A stretch of DNA of 64,000 nt from Bacillus manliponensis (GTDB taxonomy: Bacteria; Bacillota; Bacilli; Bacillales; Bacillaceae_G): NCBI RefSeq assembly GCF_000712595.1, contig NZ_JOTN01000006.1, forward strand, positions 124,001-188,000, written 5' to 3'. Positions 51,368 through 60,043 of the stretch are shown piece after piece. The position numbers and the translations under genes are program-made. The notes beneath the pieces were generated by a model that saw only the letters and a program-made list of their open reading frames with translations, did not search any database and was not told the origin of the DNA. Position 1 is the stretch's first letter, and each line of letters opens with the position of its first letter.

Positions 51368-51730
51368 ATGGAATATCAACAAAATTCTACAAATGAAGCA
51401 CTTGTTCATTACAAAGAAGGGCTCGGTAAGTTTACCCAGCAAATACCTGACGTCGCAGAAGCTTATAATGCCTTTACGCAGGCCTGTTTTCAAGAAGGTA
51501 CTTTAACAAAACGCGAGAAACAGTTAATTGCATTAGGCATTAGTTTAGCAATGCAAGATGAATACTGTACAATTTATCATACGAAAGGTTGTATTGATCA
51601 AGGTTGTTCCGATAAAGAAGTACTAGAAGCATGCGGCGTGGCGGCAGCTTTTGCAGGTGGAGCAGCTATGAGTCAAGCGGTGACGTTAGTGCAAGAATGT
51701 ATGACGGAATTAAGAGGATCACAACATTAA
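51368..51730 (+). CDS. carboxymuconolactone decarboxylase/AhpD-like protein
   Basis: The 120-aa helical protein has the CMD family core LTKREKQLIALGISLAM and Cys/His in EYCTIYHTKGCID. In AhpD a CxxC-His set supports alkylhydroperoxidase activity; here the cysteines are spaced Cys-x6-Cys, so activity is uncertain. ATG 51368 follows GGAGGG. It is downstream of the hydroxyproline cluster but separately placed. Confidence 0.8.
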   Translation: MEYQQNSTNEALVHYKEGLGKFTQQIPDVAEAYNAFTQACFQEGTLTKREKQLIALGISLAMQDEYCTIYHTKGCIDQGCSDKEVLEACGVAAAFAGGAAMSQAVTLVQECMTELRGSQH

Positions 51731-51781
51731 ATAGCACATTACGGAGGTATATAGGTTAGCGATTTGTAAAATCTCCATTGA

Positions 51782-51939
51782 TTTATCCCGCATTAACGGG
51801 CTATAAGACTCCCACCCCAAAGCTTAGGGAAGTGAAGAAGTTTAGGTAGGAGATAAACAGCCCATAAAAGCCCGATTCGTTCAACTAACAATCAGTGGGG
51901 GGATAGAGGAAACCCCGACTGATTGAAGTTTCACTTTAT
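51782..51939 (+). repeat. bcr1-type repeat, full-length copy (158 bp)
   Basis: It starts TTTATCCCGCATTAACGG and ends TTGAAGTTTCACTTTAT, with TTTAT at both ends and internal inverted segments. The length of ~155 bp and the TTTAT ends match what is known of the mobile bcr1 repeat of the B. cereus group. Confidence 0.85.
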
Positions 51940-51953
51940 TGTAAGAAAAAGGT

Positions 51954-51983
51954 AAAAGGGTGTTGCATGTAACACCCTTTTTA
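51954..51983. terminator. bidirectional terminator
   Basis: AAAAGGGTGTT and AACACCCTTTT enclose a short loop, at the end of the minus-strand GNAT gene. Confidence 0.85.
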
Positions 51984-52436
51984 CTTTAAATCTTGTGACA
52001 TGCGCACCATGTCTAGGCACTGTATACCATTTTCAAAAATTGGTTCGTCGTAATGTCGTATAAAGAAATCTTTATCAATATGAGTCATTCTAAAACCACA
52101 TTTTTGATATAGTGCTAATTGAGTCACCCCTGAATTACCAGTTCCAATTTCAATTGTTTTGTATCCTTCCTGTTTGGCTATTTCAATTGCATGTTGTACA
52201 AGTTGTTTACCGTATCCTTTTCCGTGTTGTTCTTCTTCAATAGCTATATTTACGAGTTCTACTGTTTCTGGGCGAGTAGGAATAAGGACATATGTACCTA
52301 TAATTCGTCCACCTGTCTCCATCACATAACATTGACCTCTCGTTATATATTCCTTTATAAGTTTCTCTGAAGGGTCTGCTAATAATAATAGTTGCATCGG
52401 TACATCCTCTAACTCTTGCAGTAATCGAATAACCAT
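51981..52436 (-). CDS. GNAT-family N-acetyltransferase
   Basis: The 151-aa protein has the acetyl-CoA loop QHGKGYGKQLVQHA and the partner helix GVTQLALYQKCGF. ATG 52436 follows AGGAGG; the frame is open upstream to 52469 without a better site. The substrate is unknown. Confidence 0.88.
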   Translation of the reverse strand: MVIRLLQELEDVPMQLLLLADPSEKLIKEYITRGQCYVMETGGRIIGTYVLIPTRPETVELVNIAIEEEQHGKGYGKQLVQHAIEIAKQEGYKTIEIGTGNSGVTQLALYQKCGFRMTHIDKDFFIRHYDEPIFENGIQCLDMVRMSQDLK

Positions 52437-52624
52437 CTTTTCCTCCTGTTTGATTTTTAGATTTACCAATATTGTACAATAGATAAGATAGTAAGAAAAA
52501 CATATAAATTGAACTTGAGAAAGTTCCGAAATAGACGAATAGACAACTAGATTCCGTTATAATGTAGATAAGATGACTGTGTAGGGTCATATGTCATCAC
52601 TCTATCGTTTGAGGGGGAAAAGGG

Positions 52625-53371
52625 ATGAAAAGGAAAGGAAACAGGTTAAAAGATTCGATTCGTATTTCTTTACTATGCGGGGCATGTATGATTGGACTGT
52701 CTACATTTAGTTTTGCGGGAAAGGCTTCGGCACATGGATATGTTGAATCACCAGCAAGTCGTGCGTATTTATGTAAGCAAGGTGTGAATGTGAACTGTGG
52801 CCTTGTTCAATATGAACCACAAAGTATAGAAGCACGTGGATCATTTCCGCAGCTTGGTCCATCTGATGGACAAATTGCGGGCGGTGGTATATTTCCAGAG
52901 TTAGATGCACAATCTATTGATCGTTGGGAAAAGGTAACGTTAAACGGAGGAAAGAACACATTCCAATGGAAATTAACAGCACCGCACAGTACGAGAGAGT
53001 GGAAGTATTATATTACAAAGAAAGATTGGGATCCAAACAAACCATTAACACGCTCACAGTTAGAAACAATTCCTTTTTATCAAAAAAATGATGGTGGAGT
53101 TAGACCAGGAAACACAGTTGTACACGAAGCAAATGTACCAACAGATCGCAGTGGCTATCACCTTATTTTAGCTGTTTGGGAAATTGCTGATACACCAAAT
53201 GCTTTTTATCAAGTTATTGACGTAAATCTTGTAAACAATGGTTTGCCAAATGTGATATCTTCACTTCATACACAGGCTGTTCCGTCAGTCTTTCCATATG
53301 AAACGGTTGCTAAGTCTGAGTCATCAATTGAAAGTACAGAAATATTATGTGGAATAGAAGAAAATAAATAA
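52625..53371 (+). CDS. chitin-active lytic polysaccharide monooxygenase (AA10)
   Basis: The 248-aa secreted protein has a signal peptide (residues 1-36) cut before His37 (ASA/HGYVESPASR). That N-terminal His, with His in TAPHSTREW, forms the copper histidine brace. It oxidatively cuts chitin outside the cell. The C-terminal ~35 residues after VNNGLPNV form a short tail instead of the FnIII/chitin-binding modules found in larger relatives. AGGGGGAAAAGGG precedes the ATG. Confidence 0.9.
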   Translation: MKRKGNRLKDSIRISLLCGACMIGLSTFSFAGKASAHGYVESPASRAYLCKQGVNVNCGLVQYEPQSIEARGSFPQLGPSDGQIAGGGIFPELDAQSIDRWEKVTLNGGKNTFQWKLTAPHSTREWKYYITKKDWDPNKPLTRSQLETIPFYQKNDGGVRPGNTVVHEANVPTDRSGYHLILAVWEIADTPNAFYQVIDVNLVNNGLPNVISSLHTQAVPSVFPYETVAKSESSIESTEILCGIEENK

Positions 53372-53401
53372 ATTCCGGAATATAAAAACTGAATTTTATG
53401 T

Positions 53402-53438
53402 TAAATACCATTCAAGATTATTTGAATGGTATTTTCTT
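53402..53438 (+). terminator. terminator
   Basis: AAATACCATTCAA and TTGAATGGTATTT enclose ~6 bases, followed by TCTTG. Confidence 0.8.
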
Positions 53439-53557
53439 GTGAAGAGGAAAATCTATGGTAGATTGCGAAAAAAATGCAGTTATTTATAAAAAAATCCCTT
53501 TAAAATATTGTCATATTTGCTCCTATAAGATATTCTTTTGTTGAAGAGGTGGAAATC

Positions 53558-54490
53558 ATGGAAAAAGTACTAGTTTTCGGGCATAAAAACCCAGATACAG
53601 ATGCAATTTGTTCTGCGATTGCTTACGCAGAGTTAAAAAAAGAATTAGGAATGAACGCTGAGCCTGTACGTTTAGGTGAAATCAGCGGTGAAACACAATT
53701 TGTTTTAGACTATTTTAAAGTAGAAGGACCACGTTTCGTTGAGACAGTTGCAAATGAAGTTGATAACGTTATTTTAGTTGACCATAACGAGCGTCAACAA
53801 AGTGCAAACGACATTGAGTCTGTTCGTGTATTAGAAGTAATCGATCATCACCGTATTGCAAACTTTGAAACAAGCGATCCTTTATACTATCGCTGTGAGC
53901 CAGTTGGATGTACAGCTACAATCTTAAACAAAATGTACAAAGAAAACGGTGTTGCAATTCGTAAAGAAGTTGCAGGTTTAATGCTATCTGCAATCATTTC
54001 AGATTCTTTATTATTCAAATCGCCAACTTGCACAGAGCAAGATGTTGCTGCTGCTCGTGAGTTAGCTGAAATCGCTGGCGTTGACGCAGAAAGCTACGGT
54101 TTAGAAATGCTAAAAGCTGGTGCAGATTTAAGCGGTAAAACAATGGAGCAATTAATTTCTCTTGACGCAAAAGAATTCCAAATGGGTTCTGCGAAAGTTG
54201 AAATTGCACAAGTAAACGCTGTTGATACAAACGACGTGCTTGCACATCAAGCAGAATTAGAAAAAGTAATTTCTGCAGTAGTAGAAGAAAAAGGCTTAGA
54301 CCTATTCTTCTTCGTTGTAACAGACATCTTAACAAATGATTCTGTTGGACTTGCAATCGGTAAAGCAGCAAACGTTGTTGAGAAAGCATACAACGTAACA
54401 TTAGAGAATAACACAGCACTATTAAAAGGTGTAGTGTCTCGTAAGAAACAAATCGTTCCTGTATTAACAGAAACGTTCCAAACTGTATAA
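53558..54490 (+). CDS. ppaC: manganese-dependent inorganic pyrophosphatase (family II)
   Basis: The 310-aa protein has the DHH-family metal motifs [13 protein letters not shown] (His/Asp ligands), DHN in [10 protein letters not shown] and the DHH in VIDHHRI. The C-terminal SRKKQIVP is the substrate-binding end. It hydrolyses pyrophosphate in the cytoplasm. Length is that of PpaC. ATG 53558 follows GAGGTGG; an in-frame GTG at 53549 overlaps the site. Codons are of the highly expressed type. Confidence 0.97.
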   Translation: MEKVLVFGHKNPDTDAICSAIAYAELKKELGMNAEPVRLGEISGETQFVLDYFKVEGPRFVETVANEVDNVILVDHNERQQSANDIESVRVLEVIDHHRIANFETSDPLYYRCEPVGCTATILNKMYKENGVAIRKEVAGLMLSAIISDSLLFKSPTCTEQDVAAARELAEIAGVDAESYGLEMLKAGADLSGKTMEQLISLDAKEFQMGSAKVEIAQVNAVDTNDVLAHQAELEKVISAVVEEKGLDLFFFVVTDILTNDSVGLAIGKAANVVEKAYNVTLENNTALLKGVVSRKKQIVPVLTETFQTV

Positions 54491-54494
54491 GATA

Positions 54495-54533
54495 AAAAAG
54501 AAGAACAAGTGGGAAATCTGCTTGTTCTTTTTT
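54495..54533 (+). terminator. terminator of ppaC
   Basis: AAGAACAAG and CTTGTTCTT enclose ~11 bases, followed by TTTT. Confidence 0.9.
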
Positions 54534-54586
54534 GTGATAAAATGGAAATGTTCAGTTTATTTTCTTATGCAGAAAGGATGTTACAT

Positions 54587-55111
54587 ATGTTTTTTCTACA
54601 AATGGCAGGATTCCCTGGCTCTGGGAAATCGACATTAGCTAGAGCAATAGCTAAACATACAAATGCAGTAATTATCGATCATGATATTGTGAAGTCAGCA
54701 CTGTTACAATCTTTAGAAGCTCATCATGTACAAACAGATGCAGCTGGTCATATTTCATACAGCATTGAATGGTCTTTAATTGATTTTCATTTATCTCAAG
54801 GGCATAGTGTAATACTAGATAGCCCTTGCTTTTATGAAGAAATGCTTCAAAAGGGGAAAGATTTATGTGAAAAATATGGAGCACAGTATAAATATATTGA
54901 ATGTTACTTAAATGATAGAAAAGAGATCAATAGAAGACTAAAGAGTCGTGAGAGAATGATTAGTCAAATTGAAGAAATTGCTTCGGAATCTGGGTTTCAT
55001 ACTTGGGTGAATAATAGTAAAAAGCCTGAGAAAGATTCATATCTTGTTGTAGAATCAGGAAAACCATTACATACATACTTAGATGATGTAATCATTTATA
55101 TAAATGATTAG
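54587..55111 (+). CDS. P-loop kinase (AAA/zeta-toxin-like nucleotide kinase fold)
   Basis: The 174-aa protein begins with the P-loop AGFPGSGKSTLARA, then has DHDIVKSAL and DSPCFYEEM (Walker B-like), and a basic lid ERMISQIEEIA. It probably phosphorylates a small molecule in the cytoplasm. GAAAGGATG precedes the ATGs at 54578 and 54587; upstream frame lies in the ppaC terminator. It is followed closely by a DUF6884-like gene. Confidence 0.8.
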   Translation: MFFLQMAGFPGSGKSTLARAIAKHTNAVIIDHDIVKSALLQSLEAHHVQTDAAGHISYSIEWSLIDFHLSQGHSVILDSPCFYEEMLQKGKDLCEKYGAQYKYIECYLNDRKEINRRLKSRERMISQIEEIASESGFHTWVNNSKKPEKDSYLVVESGKPLHTYLDDVIIYIND

Positions 55112-55130
55112 AGAAGGAACGATTAAGAAA

Positions 55131-55583
55131 ATGAAAAGATTATGTATTATCCCATGTGGAGCAAAGAAAATTTGGGATAAATATCCGCAAGAAGGACCGA
55201 CAGAAGCGCGTCACACTTACATAAGCCCTTTTGGCAAAGCATGCCAAGCTTATGCATCGCAGTTTTTTGAAAACTGGGTGATTTTATCTGCAAAACATGG
55301 ATTTTTATTTCCTACTGACATCGTAAAAGAAAACTACGATCTTGCTTTTGATTCGAAAAGTTCTGAGATTATTTCAATTGAAAGCTTACAAACTCAAATG
55401 AAAGAGAAGGGGTTACTTGAATTTGATGAAGTTGTTTTACTAGCAGGAAAAAAACATAAAAAAGTAGTAGAGAAGTTGTATTCAAAAGAAAAATTGGTAT
55501 ACCCGTTAGAAGGATGTAAAGGAATTGGTTATATGTTACAAAACCTAAAGCATGCGATTAATAATCAGGAAGAGATACAATGA
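55131..55583 (+). CDS. DUF6884-like protein
   Basis: The 150-aa protein starts MKRLCIIPCGAKKIWDKYP. It has the CGAKK start, SAKHGFLFP and VVLLAGKKH pattern of the DUF6884 family of unknown nucleotide-related function. AGAAGGA lies 12 bases before the ATG; an ATG at 55104 overlapping the kinase gene is possible. It is co-transcribed with the kinase. Confidence 0.7.
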   Translation: MKRLCIIPCGAKKIWDKYPQEGPTEARHTYISPFGKACQAYASQFFENWVILSAKHGFLFPTDIVKENYDLAFDSKSSEIISIESLQTQMKEKGLLEFDEVVLLAGKKHKKVVEKLYSKEKLVYPLEGCKGIGYMLQNLKHAINNQEEIQ

Positions 55584-55644
55584 ATTTTTAAAGAAAAACC
55601 TTGTGTTCGTTCCAAAAGGAAAGGTGAGAGGTTGCAGTATCATG

Positions 55645-55671
55645 TGAGAGCTAATAAGGCTCTCTTTTTTA
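55645..55671 (+). terminator. terminator
   Basis: GAGAGC and GCTCTC enclose TAATAAG, followed by TTTTTT. The other ~230 bases before deoC hold its promoter and leader hairpin and nothing else I can see. Confidence 0.8.
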
Positions 55672-55822
55672 GCACATTTGGGGTAAAATTATGGTATATA
55701 TTCGACGGATAGGAACATAATTAACTTATTAACGGTGGATACCAGTTTATGTATTCACATATTTTTAACATATTAGAGGTATTAAGCCATAATAAATATA
55801 CATTTTATGCTATACTATTAAA

Positions 55823-55856
55823 CGTTCCAGTTGTCAGACGACTGAAGAGTGGAACG
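55823..55856 (+). promoter_or_regulatory. deoC leader hairpin
   Basis: CGTTCCA and TGGAACG bracket an inner CAGTTGTC/GACTG pairing. With -10 TATACT at 55810 the hairpin would be at the very 5' end of the transcript, suggesting mRNA stabilisation or operator function. Confidence 0.4.
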
Positions 55857-55890
55857 ATTATGATGTAAATACGAAAGGGGCAAAATCCTA

Positions 55891-56556
55891 ATGAATTATG
55901 CTAAATTAATTGATCATACGTTATTAAAACCAGATACGAAAAAGGAAGCAATTATTACATTATGTGAAGAAGCGAAAAAGTATGGATTTGCATCTGTATG
56001 TATAAACCCAACTTGGATTGAAACAGCAGCTGAACTATTAAAAGGAACAGACGTAAAAGTATGTACAGTAATCGGTTTCCCTCTTGGAGCAAATACACCA
56101 GAGACAAAAGCATTTGAAGCGAAGGATGCGATTGAAAAGGGTGCAACAGAAGTTGATACAGTAATTAATATTGGTGCGTTAAAAGATAAAAATGATGAGT
56201 TAGTAGAACGTGATGTACGCGCAGTTGTAGAAGCTGCGAAAGGAAAGGCGCTAGTAAAGGTTATCATTGAGGCTTCTCTATTAACAGAAGAAGAAAAAGT
56301 TCGCGCTTGTGAACTAGCTGTAAAAGCTGGCGCAGATTATGTAAAAACATCAACTGGTTTTTCAACTGGTGGGGCGACAGTAGAGGACGTAGCGTTAATG
56401 AGAAAAACTGTAGGTCCAGAAATTGGAGTGAAACCATCTGGTGGTGTACGTAGTGAACAAGATTTAGAATCTATGGTAAAAGCTGGTGCAACTCGTATTG
56501 GTACAAGTTCTGCTATCGCACTATTGAATGGAAAAGCGCAAGAAGTAGGCTATTGA
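55891..56556 (+). CDS. deoC: deoxyribose-phosphate aldolase
   Basis: The 221-aa TIM-barrel enzyme has the DeoC signatures [10 protein letters not shown] at the start, [18 protein letters not shown] and the Schiff-base Lys in DYVKTSTGF, then GVKPSGGVR. It splits 2-deoxyribose 5-phosphate to acetaldehyde and glyceraldehyde 3-phosphate. GAAAGGGG precedes the ATG. It is a single gene here, with a terminator. Confidence 0.97.
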   Translation: MNYAKLIDHTLLKPDTKKEAIITLCEEAKKYGFASVCINPTWIETAAELLKGTDVKVCTVIGFPLGANTPETKAFEAKDAIEKGATEVDTVINIGALKDKNDELVERDVRAVVEAAKGKALVKVIIEASLLTEEEKVRACELAVKAGADYVKTSTGFSTGGATVEDVALMRKTVGPEIGVKPSGGVRSEQDLESMVKAGATRIGTSSAIALLNGKAQEVGY

Positions 56557-56572
56557 AACTAATATTTTTCCT

Positions 56573-56600
56573 AGGTTGTGGAGATTCCACAACCTTTTTG
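56573..56600 (+). terminator. terminator of deoC
   Basis: GGTTGTGGA and TCCACAACC enclose GAT, followed by TTTTTG. Confidence 0.9.
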
Positions 56601-56624
56601 TTTCAGTTTCATCGCATAACTGTA

Positions 56625-56870
56625 TTAGAAGTTTACTACTCCTCCAATATGATGTATATGAATAGAAGGGGTGTAATAAATAATTGGATGTGTTACTGGA
56701 TGATAAATCGCTTGAGGATAATGCATAGGTGCTACACCTGGAACATGTGCATATTGCCATATAAACGGTGACTGAATCCCTACATCAGACGATGCGGTAT
56801 GAACAGGAGCAACGTGTACTGGGGGAGATGTGACGACAGGCGAAACGATTCGAAGCGGTAGAAAATACAT
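56625..56870 (-). CDS. Pro/His/Val-rich small protein, possible spore-coat component
   Basis: The 81-aa protein is rich in Pro, His, Tyr and Val (PPVHVAPVHTA, MHYPQAIYHPVTHP) and lacks Lys, Cys and a signal peptide. This composition recalls small CotD-like coat proteins of spores. ATG 56870 follows AGGAG at nine bases; a TTG at 56876 is too close. Assignment is by composition only. Confidence 0.6.
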   Translation of the reverse strand: MYFLPLRIVSPVVTSPPVHVAPVHTASSDVGIQSPFIWQYAHVPGVAPMHYPQAIYHPVTHPIIYYTPSIHIHHIGGVVNF

Positions 56871-56952
56871 GAACAATCACTCCTAAATAGAAAGTATGTA
56901 GCAGTATATGCTTTTCATTCACCTGTATGTGCACCTAAGAATATAGATAGAC

Positions 56953-56990
56953 AAAAACACGGATTTAGTAAAGAAATCCGTGTTTTTTTA
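56953..56990. terminator. terminator of the LacI gene
   Basis: AAAACACGGATTT and AAATCCGTGTTTT enclose ~7 bases, with T-runs both sides. Confidence 0.9.
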
Positions 56991-57965
56991 TGTAGACGTA
57001 CGTTCTATTATTTGTAGAGGGAGTTCAACGCGCTTTATATTTGTCGTTTCATGCATAATGTTTTCATATAACAACGTAAACGCTGTCTTTCCAATTAATT
57101 CACTTGAACTCGCAATCGTTGTAACGTCAAACATTTCTCCGATTGGTTGATCATCACAGCCGATTATCGAGATATCTTCTGGAATTCGGAATCCTTGAGA
57201 CTGTAATTCTTTTCGAATACTTGCTGCAATATGATTACAAGAAACTAATAGAGCTGTAGGCCTTTTTTTCATCTGTAATAGTTGTTTCGCAACCTTTTTG
57301 CCATCTTCAATCGTTAAACATTCTTCAAGTGCCCACTCTTGTATAAAATCCGTTCCAATTTTTTGTAATCCTTCTATGTATGCACGTTTTCGATGTGGGG
57401 TATTATGGCTACTTTTCCTTCCGATACAATATCCGATTTTTGCATGACCTTTTTGGATGAGATAATCCATTCCCGCTTTAAATGTTTTGTAGTAATCGAT
57501 ATGTACACTTGGGACAGAGGGGGCAACATTTGCTTCACATGTTACAATTGGCGCATATGTTGCGAATTGTTCAATAAGACTGCAATCATTTAATTTTGAA
57601 CATAAAATAAGGCCGTCCATTCTTTTGTTTTTAAGCATATGTAAAACTTCTTTTTCTTTACTAGCATTGTTATTCGTTTGGCATACCATTATATGATAAT
57701 CGTGTTTTGCAGCTTCTTTAGAAATCCCTTCTAATATGGAGCTATAATACTGGTTATTCATGACAGGTAGTGAAATACCGATTACGTTTGTTTTTCCTTT
57801 TGAAAGGTGAACGGCATTGCTATTTGGCGTATAGTTTAGTTCTTCCATTACACGAAGAATTTCTGCACGTTTTTGTTCATTTACATACGGATGATTATTT
57901 AGTACACGTGAAACTGTTGAAACAGATACATTCGCTAGTTTTGCTATTTGTCGTATTGTTGCCAC
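56988..57965 (-). CDS. LacI-family transcriptional regulator
   Basis: The 325-aa protein has the LacI helix-turn-helix and hinge (ATIRQIAKLANVSVSTVSRVLNNH) and a periplasmic-binding-like effector domain ending with the usual IIGCDD and LPLQIIERTS. GTG 57965 follows AAGGAG at 7 bases; ATG 57971 is too close, and the frame is open to 58046. It is divergent from a YczE-like membrane protein, whose promoter holds a CG-centred palindrome it probably binds. Confidence 0.9.
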   Translation of the reverse strand: MATIRQIAKLANVSVSTVSRVLNNHPYVNEQKRAEILRVMEELNYTPNSNAVHLSKGKTNVIGISLPVMNNQYYSSILEGISKEAAKHDYHIMVCQTNNNASKEKEVLHMLKNKRMDGLILCSKLNDCSLIEQFATYAPIVTCEANVAPSVPSVHIDYYKTFKAGMDYLIQKGHAKIGYCIGRKSSHNTPHRKRAYIEGLQKIGTDFIQEWALEECLTIEDGKKVAKQLLQMKKRPTALLVSCNHIAASIRKELQSQGFRIPEDISIIGCDDQPIGEMFDVTTIASSSELIGKTAFTLLYENIMHETTNIKRVELPLQIIERTST

Positions 57966-58025
57966 ATTCATTCTCCTTTGCTTCATCCAGTATAAAAAAA
58001 TATATATAGAAATACAATGACCCTC

Positions 58026-58056
58026 TTGACCTGGAACGCGTTTCATCTTTTATGAT
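58026..58056 (+). promoter_or_regulatory. promoter and LacI-type operator of the YczE-like gene
   Basis: TTGACC (58026-58031) is followed directly by the palindrome TGGAACGCGTTTCA (58032-58045), one mismatch from symmetric, then TATGAT. The spacer is 19 bases, slightly long. The divergent LacI gene starts 61 bases away. Confidence 0.7.
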
Positions 58057-58087
58057 TTCTCTATGAAAGAAAAGGAGATGGGATAGT

Positions 58088-58714
58088 TTGAAGTATGAGT
58101 ATATATTTTTTATTGGGGGATTATTCATTTTAGCATTAGGTATTAATATGATGACGACTGTTACGGACCTTGGATTAAGTCCTTACGATTCCTTATTTAT
58201 CGCATTGTATGAAAACTTCGGCAAAAGTATTGGCTTTTGGATGTTTGTAATTAATTTTATCTTTGTCATTATAGTGTTTTGTTTAAATAAAAAATACTTA
58301 TCACTTGGCACAATTGTGACAATGTTTTTAATTTCAATTTTCGTAGATTTTATTGGTTCTATTGATACTGTGATGGCAGCAATTAAGGCGATGCCAAAAT
58401 TATTAACGATGGCATTAGGAAATATATGTGTAGGGTGTGGGATTGGTATTTATGTTTCCGCAAATATATGTACAGCACCTCAAGAATCATTTGTGTTAGT
58501 TGTTTCAAAAATGGCGAAGTGGACATTCAGAAAAACAGAGATCTTTTTAGCTTGTTTATTTTTGACAGCTAGCTTTTTATTAGATGGACCGATTTACTTT
58601 GGAACAATCGTTTTATCATTTACAACGGGATATATTATTCAAGCGGCAATTCAAGTTGGAAATGCATCATTAAAACGATTAAAGAAAGAAGAAACTTTAT
58701 CACATGTAGCATAG
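58088..58714 (+). CDS. YczE/YitT-family membrane protein
   Basis: The 208-aa protein has five or six membrane helices, with TDLGLSPYDSL and ALGNICVGCGIGIYV. It resembles the YczE/YyaS family, which is of unknown function. The start is TTG, 10 bases after AAAGGAG. The operator upstream suggests LacI control. Confidence 0.85.
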   Translation: MKYEYIFFIGGLFILALGINMMTTVTDLGLSPYDSLFIALYENFGKSIGFWMFVINFIFVIIVFCLNKKYLSLGTIVTMFLISIFVDFIGSIDTVMAAIKAMPKLLTMALGNICVGCGIGIYVSANICTAPQESFVLVVSKMAKWTFRKTEIFLACLFLTASFLLDGPIYFGTIVLSFTTGYIIQAAIQVGNASLKRLKKEETLSHVA

Positions 58715-58718
58715 AGAG

Positions 58719-58752
58719 AAGGAACAAGCAAATATATGCTTGTTCCTTTTTT
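58719..58752. terminator. bidirectional terminator
   Basis: AGGAACAAGCA and TGCTTGTTCCT enclose 6 bases, with a T-run on the plus side, between convergent genes. Confidence 0.85.
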
Positions 58753-58756
58753 GCGT

Positions 58757-59410
58757 TTATGTACGTAATGTACCTTTTTCAATATGTAAAAAATCAAATG
58801 CAGCAACAAACCCTTTTCCTTGTGGGCTGCATGCGTATAAGCCACACTGAAATATAGATTCATTTGTATCTTCCATCAATCTTGCAATACGTAACTGATT
58901 CCAGTTTTGTACGTTTAACTCGTCTAAAGAAAAATCTCGGTTGGGATCCGCTTCTAAAAATTCAACAATATAATCACATTGTTCTCTTCGAATGCGAAGG
59001 TATATATCTGAAGAGCCTTTCTTATAGTTTTGTGTAGACCAATCTGAATATCCATTATTTGTAATAACCGCACCAAGTTTACACATTCCGTTTGGTTCAT
59101 ATTCTATTGAGGTTTTTAACCAACAATCTTTTGAGAATCTTACCATTAATCCAGCTTGATCATATTGATGCATAGGATACGATTTTACTCGCGTCGTTAT
59201 GATTACATCTTCATTTGTTTCCGCATATAAGAAATGACCGTTATCAACTTCAAACCCATAGTGTGTTTTTTGCCAGTAGTCAGTCATCGCATTTGGTTTT
59301 AAAATAAGTCCCTTTTGTGGATGGAAGTCCCATTCATCTGGTTCACAATACCACTGTAAATTTGAATGAATTACATTGTTTCTAAAATTATCATGTAGTA
59401 ATAAATTCAT
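58757..59410 (-). CDS. DUF1349-family (beta-sandwich, carbohydrate-related) protein
   Basis: The 217-aa protein has the DUF1349 pattern: DFWQKTHYGF-like start, HQYDQAGLMVRF centrally, CWLKTSIEYEPNG, and WSTQNYKK. This concanavalin-like fold is found in sugar-related proteins. AAAGGAG precedes the ATG. Function is unknown. Confidence 0.85.
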   Translation of the reverse strand: MNLLLHDNFRNNVIHSNLQWYCEPDEWDFHPQKGLILKPNAMTDYWQKTHYGFEVDNGHFLYAETNEDVIITTRVKSYPMHQYDQAGLMVRFSKDCWLKTSIEYEPNGMCKLGAVITNNGYSDWSTQNYKKGSSDIYLRIRREQCDYIVEFLEADPNRDFSLDELNVQNWNQLRIARLMEDTNESIFQCGLYACSPQGKGFVAAFDFLHIEKGTLRT

Positions 59411-59439
59411 TATAAGGCTCCTTTATTTTTTATATGATT

Positions 59440-59892
59440 TTAACAATCTATTATTGATGAATTAGGAAGCAAAGGACGATGAAAAACAGGTGATGAAAGT
59501 ACTACAGATGTATTAATTTGTCCAAAAGGTACAAGTCGATCAACGAGAGCTTTCAATTCATTCATTGAAGAAACTGCAGCTTTTATAAAATAACTGTTTG
59601 CTCCTGTTATGCGGTGACATTCTAAAATGTCCATTTCCTTTTGTATGATTTCTTCAAAGCGATGGCATTCTACTTTAAGGTTCCCAACTTGAATGATAAC
59701 AAGGGTTCCTTTACCAATCTCTTCATGTGAAATCTTTACTGTAAACCCTTGGATTACACCACTTTCTTGTAATCGACGTAATCGTTCGTTTACGCTTGGC
59801 CGGCTTAAGTTTAATTCTTTTGATAATTGAATAATGGTCATTCGCCCATCTTTTTGAAGCAATTTTAATATGTTTTGATCGATTTCATCCAA
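59440..59892 (-). CDS. Lrp/AsnC-family regulator
   Basis: The 150-aa protein has the Lrp helix-turn-helix (DQNILKLLQKDGRMT, LSKELNLSRPSVNERLRRL) and a C-terminal ligand domain. TTG 59892 follows GGAGG at 8 bases; ATG 59907 has only a close AGGAA. It is divergent from an amino acid permease, which it probably regulates in response to an amino acid. Confidence 0.9.
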   Translation of the reverse strand: MDEIDQNILKLLQKDGRMTIIQLSKELNLSRPSVNERLRRLQESGVIQGFTVKISHEEIGKGTLVIIQVGNLKVECHRFEEIIQKEMDILECHRITGANSYFIKAAVSSMNELKALVDRLVPFGQINTSVVLSSPVFHRPLLPNSSIIDC

Positions 59893-60043
59893 ATTTTCCG
59901 CCTCCATTTCCTAATTGTAAATAATTATATTATTTTTTATGCAAATCAGAAAGTTTATATTGGATAATTCCTCCATTAATTTATATAAAAACTGGAAATA
60001 AACTTCTATAATGCAATTATATGAAATTTAGAGGGGGATAACG

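Noticed and set aside
54015-54419. 134-codon Leu/Gln-rich minus-strand frame inside ppaC
   Set aside because: Typical antisense shadow of a highly biased coding sequence; no ribosome site.
56553-56771. plus-strand frame after deoC
   Set aside because: It begins at the deoC stop, runs through the terminator and is antisense to the Pro/His-rich gene.
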